Assembly: GCA_002373165.1 (NCBI GenBank)
Contig: DFJS01000054.1
Coordinates: 1-9,023, forward strand
Length of the DNA stretch: 9,023 nucleotides
Direction: 5' to 3'
DNA from: Ruminococcus sp. UBA3665
GTDB taxonomy: Bacteria > Bacillota > Clostridia > Oscillospirales > Ruminococcaceae
The position numbers were made by a program, and so were the translations under genes. Position 1 is the stretch's first letter; every line of letters begins with the position of its first letter. The notes beneath the pieces were generated by a model. That model searched no databases. It saw nothing but the letters and a program-made list of their open reading frames with translations, and had not been told where the DNA came from. Below are positions 1 through 4,355 of this stretch, piece by piece.

Positions 1-33
1 GCTTCGATGGTTCGAATCCATCCTCTCCCACCA
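1..33 (+). tRNA. 3' portion of a tRNA, probably tRNA-Tyr
   Basis: The window opens inside a tRNA. Visible are the T arm (GATGG, loop TTCGAAT, CCATC at 6-22), the 3' acceptor strand CTCTCCC (23-29), discriminator A at 30 and an encoded CCA at 31-33. The acceptor 5' strand, outside the window, should read GGGAGAG. The five bases before the T stem (GCTTC) look like the end of a long class II variable arm. Together with discriminator A and the resemblance to bacterial tRNA-Tyr 3' halves, this favours tRNA-Tyr. The anticodon is not visible, so the identity is inferred, and tRNA-Leu is the main alternative. Confidence 0.85.
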
Positions 34-70
34 AAAGTTCTGTCTTCGGACAGAACTTTTTTTATTTTTT
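34..70 (+). terminator. Intrinsic terminator of the tRNA
   Basis: A perfect 11-bp stem (34-44 with 49-59) is capped by a TTCG tetraloop closed by C-G, an exceptionally stable loop. It runs into a T-rich tail (57-70, broken by one A). It begins directly after the tRNA CCA end. On the minus strand the same hairpin is followed by only a short T run, so it may give weak termination for the convergent transporter gene as well. Confidence 0.93.
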
Positions 71-99
71 CTGCCCTGCATTCACAGGGCAAAAGCATT

Positions 100-858
100 T
101 CAGCCAAGTGCCACATCCAGAATCATCATGACGGCAAATCCGGCCGCAAAGGACAGCACTCCCAAATTGGAGCGCGTTCCGCCGGACATTTCCGGAATCA
201 GTTCTTTTACCACAACATAGATCATGGCACCGGCCGCAAAACTCAGCAGACAGGGCATGACTGGAATTATCAGACCGGCCGCAAAAATAGTCATCACTGC
301 GGCAACCGGCTCTACTGCTCCTGAAAGTACTCCCATCCAGAAAGATTTTGTTTTGTTCATGCCTTCGGCTTTCAGCGGCATGGAAATAATTGCGCCTTCC
401 GGAAAATTCTGAATTGCAATTCCTAAGGCCAGCACCAGCGCGGCCGCAGGTGTGATATCCGCTCCGCCGTACAGCAGTCCGGCATAGACTACGCCTACTG
501 CCATTCCTTCCGGAATGTTGTGCAGTGTGACGGCAAGCATCATCATTGTATTGGAGCGGCTTTCGTTCTGCCGCTCTTCGACAGGAAGAAATCTGTCCAA
601 TAACAGCAGAAAGCCGATGCCAAGCAGAAATCCGCCTGCCGCCGGAAGAAATGCCAGCCGTCCCAGGGCAGATTCTGACTGTTCCAGTGCCGGAAGCAAA
701 AGACTCCAGATGCTGGCCGCAGTCATGATGCCTGCCGCCAGACCCATCAGAATCCGTTTTAATTGCAGACTGAACTGATTCTTCATCAGAAATACACATG
801 CCGACCCCAGGGATGTGCCTAAAAAGGGAATCAGAATCCCTTTGCTGATTTCTATCAT
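100..858 (-). CDS. ZIP-family divalent metal transporter (ZupT/GufA-like)
   Basis: This is a 252-residue integral membrane protein of the ZIP family, which moves Zn2+, Fe2+ or Mn2+ into the cytoplasm. It has about eight hydrophobic segments. The two ZIP signatures that form the binuclear metal site in TM4 and TM5 are present: HNIPEG at residues 113-118 and QNFPEG at 150-155. A later EPVAA stretch (about 183) and KELIPE (218-223) also fit the family. Length matches the usual 250-270 residues. The start is supported by AAAGGAG (867-873) eight bases upstream. The gene is monocistronic and converges on the tRNA. The operator-like palindrome just below its promoter suggests metal-dependent repression. 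The operator type, rather than the protein, hints at Fe2+ or Mn2+ as a substrate. An overlapping reading frame over the same region is a shadow. Confidence 0.93.
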   Translation of the reverse strand: MIEISKGILIPFLGTSLGSACVFLMKNQFSLQLKRILMGLAAGIMTAASIWSLLLPALEQSESALGRLAFLPAAGGFLLGIGFLLLLDRFLPVEERQNESRSNTMMMLAVTLHNIPEGMAVGVVYAGLLYGGADITPAAALVLALGIAIQNFPEGAIISMPLKAEGMNKTKSFWMGVLSGAVEPVAAVMTIFAAGLIIPVMPCLLSFAAGAMIYVVVKELIPEMSGGTRSNLGVLSFAAGFAVMMILDVALG

Positions 859-890
859 AAAATTAACTCCTTTACAGCGTTGTTCTTCGC

Positions 891-908
891 AGTTAGCAAT
901 TGCTAACT
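891..908. promoter_or_regulatory. Perfect 18-bp palindrome, likely metalloregulator operator
   Basis: AGTTAGCAATTGCTAACT is an exact inverted repeat about its centre (899/900). It lies between the promoter of the ZIP transporter and its ribosome binding site, at about +6 to +23 of the predicted transcript. A repressor bound there would block RNA polymerase. The TTAGC half-sites resemble those of DtxR/IdeR/MntR-type iron or manganese regulators and do not resemble a Zur box. The regulator family is inferred and its gene is not in the window. As RNA the palindrome could also form a short hairpin. Confidence 0.7.
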
Positions 909-920
909 CCTGGCAGGAAT

Positions 921-950
921 ATCATACTATATTTCATGCAGATCTGTCAA
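921..950 (-). promoter_or_regulatory. Sigma-A promoter of the ZIP transporter
   Basis: Reading the minus strand, a perfect -35 TTGACA (945-950) and a -10 TATGAT (921-926) are separated by 18 bp. The predicted start of transcription is near 914, which gives a 5' leader of about 55 nt that contains the palindromic operator and the AAAGGAG ribosome binding site. Confidence 0.85.
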
Positions 951-1144
951 TAAAAAATTTCAAATATCTGCGAAATGCTTAATCCTCTCCACAAATTAAT
1001 ATAAAAACTGTCTGCTGATTACAGATTTTCTGATGCAGCAGCAGGTCTTGTTATTATTACATGACACAATGCTTGTTTCTGTGACAAACATGCAATACCT
1101 AGTTTGCAGATATTATTACTATATTAGCTATAGATTTTATGTAT
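951..1144. other. Gene-free spacer between divergent promoters
   Basis: This AT-rich strip separates the ZIP promoter from the leader promoter. It contains one imperfect hairpin (1012-1041) and nothing else I can name. A 63-codon open frame starting at 1033 has no ribosome binding site and runs through the promoter and into the leader, so it is not counted as a gene. Confidence 0.6.
1012..1041. other. Imperfect intergenic hairpin
   Basis: CTGCTG (1012-1017) pairs with CAGCAG (1036-1041), and inside it CAGA (1022-1025) pairs with TCTG (1029-1032) around a TTT loop. The internal loop is 4 by 3 bases and could be partly closed by two A-T pairs. No T tract follows directly, so it is not a convincing terminator. 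It could be an operator or part of a small RNA, or chance. Confidence 0.35.
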
Positions 1145-1173
1145 TGGACATCATAGAAAAAATATGCTATAAT
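1145..1173 (+). promoter_or_regulatory. Strong extended -10 promoter of the Cys-leader/methyltransferase unit
   Basis: The -35 is TGGACA (1145-1150) and the -10 is a consensus TATAAT (1168-1173), separated by 17 bp. TG at 1165-1166, one base ahead of the -10, makes it an extended -10. Transcription should begin near 1180, giving an untranslated-plus-leader region of about 215 nt before the methyltransferase start. Confidence 0.88.
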
Positions 1174-1193
1174 CAAAACCAGAAACAAATGAA

Positions 1194-1280
1194 AGGAGCT
1201 GTTCTTTATGATGATGCATTTTAATTCCTGCTGTTGCTGCCGCAAAAATATCATATTCTGCGCAGAAGAACAGCATTCCT
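1194..1280 (+). promoter_or_regulatory. Leader RNA stem that encloses the Cys codons and pairs the leader Shine-Dalgarno
   Basis: GCTGTTCTT (1198-1206) is exactly complementary to AAGAACAGC (1266-1274). After a 2-nt bulge, AGGA (1194-1197), part of the leader ribosome binding site, pairs with TCCT (1277-1280). That gives 13 base pairs whose loop holds the start codon and the four Cys codons of the leader peptide. The 3' arm falls in codons 20-25 of the peptide, so translation of the leader would open it. Whether it forms in the cell is inferred. Confidence 0.5.
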
Positions 1281-1303
1281 GTCATAAGTTTTTCTGCTCT
1301 TGA
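1208..1303 (+). CDS. Cysteine-rich leader peptide (31 residues), likely attenuation sensor
   Basis: This short ORF has a good ribosome binding site (AAAGGAG, 1192-1198) nine bases before ATG at 1208. Three ATG codons occur in a row. The peptide begins MMMHFNSCCCC (residues 1-11), with the four Cys codons at 1229-1240, and ends HKFFCS. Seven of its 31 residues are Cys (8-11, 18, 25 and 30). The stop codon TGA (1301-1303) lies within a small hairpin 28 bases before the main attenuator stem. Runs of one amino acid in a short leader ORF followed by alternative RNA stems are the hallmark of ribosome-mediated attenuation (trp and his leaders), and poly-Cys upstream ORFs that sense cysteine are known in mycobacteria. 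I infer that ribosome stalling at CCCC reports low Cys-tRNA. The alternative is a functional Cys-rich peptide, perhaps metal-binding or modified by the adjacent methyltransferase. The coding call is fairly safe and the role is inferred. Confidence 0.75.
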   Translation: MMMHFNSCCCCRKNIIFCAEEQHSCHKFFCS

Positions 1304-1320
1304 AAAAGAGCTTGTTTTTC
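1289..1320 (+). promoter_or_regulatory. Mutually exclusive hairpins around the leader stop codon
   Basis: GCTCTT (1296-1301) and AAGAGC (1306-1311) form a 6-bp stem with a GAAA loop that includes the leader stop codon, and a T-rich run follows. The same bases offer alternatives: GAAAAA (1302-1307) can pair with TTTTTC on its left (1289-1294) or with TTTTTC on its right (1315-1320). A ribosome terminating at 1303 would block all of these. GTCAT (1281-1285) and ATGAC (1321-1325) could close the whole element. Confidence 0.5.
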
Positions 1321-1330
1321 ATGACTTGTT

Positions 1331-1367
1331 GCGGAGTGTGCAGTTTTCTGCATACTCCGCTTTTTTT
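1331..1367 (+). terminator. Attenuator-type intrinsic terminator before the methyltransferase gene
   Basis: A 13-bp GC-rich stem (1331-1343 with 1348-1360, one G-T wobble) with a TTTT loop is followed by seven T residues (1361-1367). It sits between the leader peptide stop codon and the ribosome binding site of the methyltransferase gene, so constitutive termination here would leave that gene unexpressed from the leader promoter. This implies conditional read-through. TTGCGG (1329-1334), which covers the foot of the 5' arm, is complementary to CCGCAA (1240-1245), just after the Cys codons, and might help form an alternative fold. Confidence 0.88.
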
Positions 1368-1380
1368 AATCTGATCTAGT

Positions 1381-1386
1381 AAGGAG
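1381..1386 (+). promoter_or_regulatory. Ribosome binding site fixing the methyltransferase start
   Basis: AAGGAG lies ten bases before ATG at 1397. An in-frame TTG at 1388 is only one base away from it and cannot be the start served by this site. Confidence 0.8.
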
Positions 1387-1396
1387 TTTGTTTATT

Positions 1397-2272
1397 ATGG
1401 TAAAACATCAGGAAAGTACAACCGCTAAATTATGCGCCTTCGCCAGAGCATGGCATTCCAATCATGCAAGACAGAAAATTTTTGATGATTATCTTGCTTA
1501 TGACCTCATGGGGCGCGAAACTTATGAAATGCTGGAAGAATTCATCCGGGAAGAATTCACAGACGGTCAGGATATTTCCGGTTTTGTCAACAGATACTTT
1601 GCGCCTATTCCGCTCTCCCGAATGCCCTTTACAGAACACAGACTGCAAAAATTCGCACAGGGACAGAAAATTCAGTATGTCATCTGCGGAGCCGGAGCAG
1701 ATACATTCTCTTTCCGGAATGATAACCCGGATATTGAAATCTTCGAGATCGATCACCCCGATACACAGCGTTACAAGCTGGAACGCATTGACGAGCTGGA
1801 ATGGAATATCCCCGAAAATGTGCATTTTGTTCCCGTCGATTTTGAATCCGAACGTATGACCGATAAACTGCCTTCTGCCGGATTCGATCCCGAAAAAAAG
1901 ACTTTTTTCAGCATTCTGGGCGTATCCTATTATCTGACACTGCCCGTGTTTACGCATACACTCAGTCAGATTGCCGAACTCTCTGCACTGGACAGCGTGC
2001 TTGTATTTGATTATCCGATTCGTGACCAGTTCACAGGCCGCGCGGCCGAACTGGAAGCTATGACCGAACAACTGGGAGAAACTATGCAGGGCGGCTTTTC
2101 TTATAACGAAGTCTCCCGTGCGCTGTATCAGCTGGGATTTCAGATTGATACTTTCCTGACTCCTGAAAAAATTCAGAAATTATATTTTTCAAACAGAAAA
2201 GATTCCCTGAAAGCATTTGAAAACGTCAGCCTGCTCTCCGCTGTGTTTACAAACGGAAGAATTTATGAATAA
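1397..2272 (+). CDS. Class I SAM-dependent methyltransferase, PF04072 (LCM) family
   Basis: The 291-residue cytoplasmic protein belongs to the leucine carboxyl methyltransferase-like branch of SAM methyltransferases. It opens with the family N-terminal pattern STTAKLCAFARAWHS (7-21). The SAM-binding glycine loop is GAGAD (98-102). EIFEIDHPDTQRYK (114-127) follows at the end of strand 2, where E117 or D119 would contact the ribose of SAM. Length and motif order suit the family, whose members methylate carboxyl groups of proteins or small molecules; most bacterial ones have no known substrate. It is expressed through the Cys-rich leader and attenuator, which suggests a link to cysteine or sulfur supply. 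No terminator follows, so transcripts may continue into the hydrolase gene. I chose ATG at 1397 rather than the in-frame TTG at 1388 because of AAGGAG spacing. The family is confident, the substrate unknown. Confidence 0.88.
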   Translation: MVKHQESTTAKLCAFARAWHSNHARQKIFDDYLAYDLMGRETYEMLEEFIREEFTDGQDISGFVNRYFAPIPLSRMPFTEHRLQKFAQGQKIQYVICGAGADTFSFRNDNPDIEIFEIDHPDTQRYKLERIDELEWNIPENVHFVPVDFESERMTDKLPSAGFDPEKKTFFSILGVSYYLTLPVFTHTLSQIAELSALDSVLVFDYPIRDQFTGRAAELEAMTEQLGETMQGGFSYNEVSRALYQLGFQIDTFLTPEKIQKLYFSNRKDSLKAFENVSLLSAVFTNGRIYE

Positions 2273-2275
2273 TGC

Positions 2276-2304
2276 TTGCAAAAAATCACATCTTATGATA
2301 TAAT
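2276..2304 (+). promoter_or_regulatory. Promoter of the hydrolase operon
   Basis: TTGCAA (2276-2281), a 17-bp spacer and TATAAT (2299-2304) lie in the 53-base gap after the methyltransferase stop codon. TG at 2296-2297 makes it an extended -10. The expected start near 2311 leaves a very short leader before AGGTGA (2314-2319) and ATG at 2326. The three genes downstream can therefore be expressed independently of the Cys attenuator. Confidence 0.75.
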
Positions 2305-2325
2305 ATACTCATGAGGTGATGAGTC

Positions 2326-3279
2326 ATGCCATCTTTTAAAGGCAGAATCTGTGCAGCTGTCATGCACAAGATGAGCAATTTCAATATCTATTATACGCCC
2401 GATGTAGTCGGAAAAATGCAGAAATTCTCTGATAAACTCGAAAACGAGAACTATCCTGACGATTTTACCTGCACCAAGGAACAAACCCCTGCCGGTACCA
2501 GATATGAACGGCTCCAGAAAAAAAATACCCCCCGCAACGGCAGATTGATTCTCTATTTCCACGGAGGAGCTTATATCGCCGGACTGTTCGGATATTACAG
2601 GGATTTCGCTGAAGATTTCTATTATCAGGCCGGGCAGGCCGAAACTATCTTTCTGGATTATGATACTGCCCCGGAATATCAATATCCTGTACAGCTGAAT
2701 CAGGCTCTCGATCTGTGGCACGATCTGACACAAAATCAGGGCTATTCGCCAAGAGAAATCATCCTCGGCGGCGATTCCGCCGGCGGCAATCTGCTGCTTG
2801 CTATGATGCTGAAACTCCGCGATCAGGGCGAAAAGCTCCCCCTGGGGGCTTTCTGCATCTCGCCCTGGACTGATATGACAGGCGATTCCGGCACGTTCTG
2901 CTCCAATTACGGAAAAGATATCGAATTCGGCGACCCGAAACATCCCGTTATGACAGAAACTAAAAAACAGGCTCTTCTGGCAAGCGATATCTATTCCTTT
3001 ATCGGCGATGCCGACAGAAAAAACCCCTATATTTCCCCCGTGTTTGGCGAATATCACGGCTTTCCGCCCATGATTTTTACCGTCGGCGGCAATGAAATGC
3101 TGCTGGATGATACACTCACTATCGTCGGCAAGCTCCGGAGTGAAAATATCCCCGTTCTGTGCGAAATGCAGCCGGATATGTTCCATATCTATACTACTAT
3201 GCGCGATATGATGCCCGAAAGTCAGCACAGCTGGAACAGAATTCTGAAATATATCAGAATTATGTACCATATTCAATAG
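2326..3279 (+). CDS. Alpha/beta hydrolase, HSL (family IV) esterase/lipase-like
   Basis: This 317-residue protein has the hallmarks of hormone-sensitive-lipase-type carboxylesterases. The oxyanion-hole motif HGGAY is at residues 79-83, the nucleophile elbow GDSAGG at 149-154 puts the catalytic Ser at 151, and FHIY supplies the likely catalytic His at 287. The third triad member is less clear. The stretch GGNEMLLDD (254-262) has Asn-Glu where the family usually shows Asp, so Glu257 or one of the two following Asp residues must serve. There is no signal peptide, so it acts in the cytoplasm, probably on short-chain acyl or acetyl esters. It starts a three-gene unit with the DUF1275 membrane protein, 13 bases downstream. 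The natural substrate cannot be read from the sequence. Confidence 0.88.
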   Translation: MPSFKGRICAAVMHKMSNFNIYYTPDVVGKMQKFSDKLENENYPDDFTCTKEQTPAGTRYERLQKKNTPRNGRLILYFHGGAYIAGLFGYYRDFAEDFYYQAGQAETIFLDYDTAPEYQYPVQLNQALDLWHDLTQNQGYSPREIILGGDSAGGNLLLAMMLKLRDQGEKLPLGAFCISPWTDMTGDSGTFCSNYGKDIEFGDPKHPVMTETKKQALLASDIYSFIGDADRKNPYISPVFGEYHGFPPMIFTVGGNEMLLDDTLTIVGKLRSENIPVLCEMQPDMFHIYTTMRDMMPESQHSWNRILKYIRIMYHIQ

Positions 3280-3292
3280 GCCGGTGAAACTC

Positions 3293-4009
3293 ATGGCACA
3301 GGATTCTCAAAAGCCCTTTCTGGAATGCGAACGCTGGTGGACACTCGCATTTTTGATGTATGTCGGAGGATTTTTCGGCGGTTATACGTATTCCGTCAGG
3401 GGCGGCATTTTCTGCAATGCGCAGACGGCTAATTTTGTTCTGCTGGCAATGGCCTTAGGCTCCGGGGACTGGGCTCAGGCAAGATATCTATGCGTTCCCA
3501 TTACTGCTTATTTTCTGGGTGCTGTCGTTTCTGAAACAGCTGCCGGATCAATCAAGAAATTTCATCTGATCCGATGGGATACGCTTTTAATCCTGATTGA
3601 AATGCTGACTGTCCTGATTCTGGGATTCATCCCCGACAGTGCCCCGTTCCAGATTTCGCAGATTGCTGTGAATTTTATCTGCTCGATGCAGTATAATACT
3701 TTCCGGCAGGCCGACGGCATTCCTATGGCAACAACATTCTGCACCAATCACATCCGGCAGACAGGCGTGTTCTTCACAAAAGGCATTCGGCATAAAGATA
3801 TGGCACATATCAAAAGAATGGGCTTCCACGCCGGAATGCTGGCTCTGTTTGTCGCAGGAGGCATTACTTCCACGATTGCATGTCATAGATTTTCCGGCCG
3901 CGGAGTCTGGTTCGCGCTGATTCCGCTGATGATTACTTTTCTCGACCTGCTTTATGCCGATCTCAAAACCGAAAAAGATCAGATGGACAGAATCCCTAAA
4001 GGGCATTGA
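3293..4009 (+). CDS. YoaK family (DUF1275) integral membrane protein
   Basis: About 238 residues with five to six hydrophobic segments separated by short loops. It shows the DUF1275/YoaK pattern: an N-terminal membrane segment followed by a glycine-rich GGFFGGYTY and a conserved polar region around NAQTANFV, then a central segment with MQYNTFRQADG and TTFCTNHIRQTG. The family is widespread, predicted to be a small-molecule permease or membrane sensor, and its role is unproven. I prefer ATG at 3293 because GGTGA (3283-3287) lies five bases before it, although a GTG at 3284 in the same frame is possible. It follows the hydrolase by 13 bases and is probably translated from the same mRNA, so the two could act on a common compound. 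That link is inference only. Confidence 0.85.
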   Translation: MAQDSQKPFLECERWWTLAFLMYVGGFFGGYTYSVRGGIFCNAQTANFVLLAMALGSGDWAQARYLCVPITAYFLGAVVSETAAGSIKKFHLIRWDTLLILIEMLTVLILGFIPDSAPFQISQIAVNFICSMQYNTFRQADGIPMATTFCTNHIRQTGVFFTKGIRHKDMAHIKRMGFHAGMLALFVAGGITSTIACHRFSGRGVWFALIPLMITFLDLLYADLKTEKDQMDRIPKGH

Positions 4010-4032
4010 ATTCAAGAAAGAAGTGTATAATT

Positions 4033-4308
4033 ATGATGATCAGTCCGCAGGGCTATCTGGAAATGAGAAAACATAAAACTTATCAACAGCTGATTCAGGA
4101 AAGAAACAAACTGCTTGATTTTATTACTGATTTTGAAACACATGAAATCGCCGGCGACGGCGAAAATGTCAGCGACTGTTCCCCTTCTCCGGAAGTAAGA
4201 TATCAATGCTATCTGGAATATCTTTCTGTTCTCAGTTCCTATATGTCAGAAAAATATAATGATGACTATGTATGGGGCAAAAAATCACTCGCTGATGATG
4301 ACGAATAA
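4033..4308 (+). CDS. Small hypothetical protein, acidic, mostly helical
   Basis: A 91-residue soluble protein that I cannot assign to a named family. Its N-terminal half (about residues 8-40) is rich in charged and long-chain residues (QQLIQERNKLLDF) and predicts as one or two amphipathic helices. The middle carries a Ser/Pro/Gly-rich linker (DGENVSDCSPSPE), then a second helix rich in Tyr and Leu, and the tail ends in LADDDE. No signal peptide, membrane segment or metal motif is present. The ATG at 4033 has a weak AAGAAG site nine bases ahead. A TTG at 4006 overlapping the previous stop codon by three bases would give 100 residues, but its nearest purine run is only two bases away. It is the last gene of the plus-strand unit, directly before the terminator. 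Confidence 0.7.
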   Translation: MMISPQGYLEMRKHKTYQQLIQERNKLLDFITDFETHEIAGDGENVSDCSPSPEVRYQCYLEYLSVLSSYMSEKYNDDYVWGKKSLADDDE

Positions 4309-4317
4309 GATTAAAAA

Positions 4318-4354
4318 CTCCTCTCCGGATTAAAATCAGAGAGGAGCTTTTTTT
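4318..4354. terminator. Bidirectional terminator between the plus-strand unit and metG
   Basis: CTCCTCTC (4318-4325) pairs perfectly with GAGAGGAG (4339-4346), and the loop can be partly closed by GAT/ATC. A run of seven T residues (4348-4354) serves the plus strand. Five A residues (4313-4317) on the other side give the U tract for the minus strand. It lies nine bases beyond the metG stop codon and nine bases beyond the stop codon of the small protein, so it ends both convergent transcripts. Confidence 0.93.
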
Positions 4355-4355
4355 G

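Noticed and set aside
73..90. GCCCTG/CAGGGC hairpin as a terminator of the ZIP gene
   Set aside because: On the minus strand it is followed by an A-rich run and not by T residues, so it does not meet the intrinsic terminator pattern.
62..799. 245-codon minus-strand frame overlapping the ZIP gene
   Set aside because: It is a frame shadow rich in Cys, Arg and Ser, while the overlapping frame has clear ZIP motifs and a ribosome binding site.
1033..1224. 63-codon plus-strand ORF upstream of the leader
   Set aside because: It has no ribosome binding site, has low-complexity composition (runs of Leu and Tyr), and crosses the extended -10 promoter and the start of the leader ORF.
1180..1396. T-box, S-box or another known riboswitch in the methyltransferase leader
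   Set aside because: I found no T-box bulge sequence, no SAM riboswitch core and no other conserved aptamer motif. The Cys-coding leader ORF explains the region better, though a covariance-model search was not possible here.
2293..3294. 333-codon minus-strand frame opposite the hydrolase gene
   Set aside because: It is antisense to a gene with an intact catalytic motif set, and its own translation shows no family features or start signals.
4006..4031. TTGAAT and TATAAT as a promoter for the small protein
   Set aside because: The spacing is only about 14 bp and transcription would start inside the coding region, so the TATAAT is probably coincidental.
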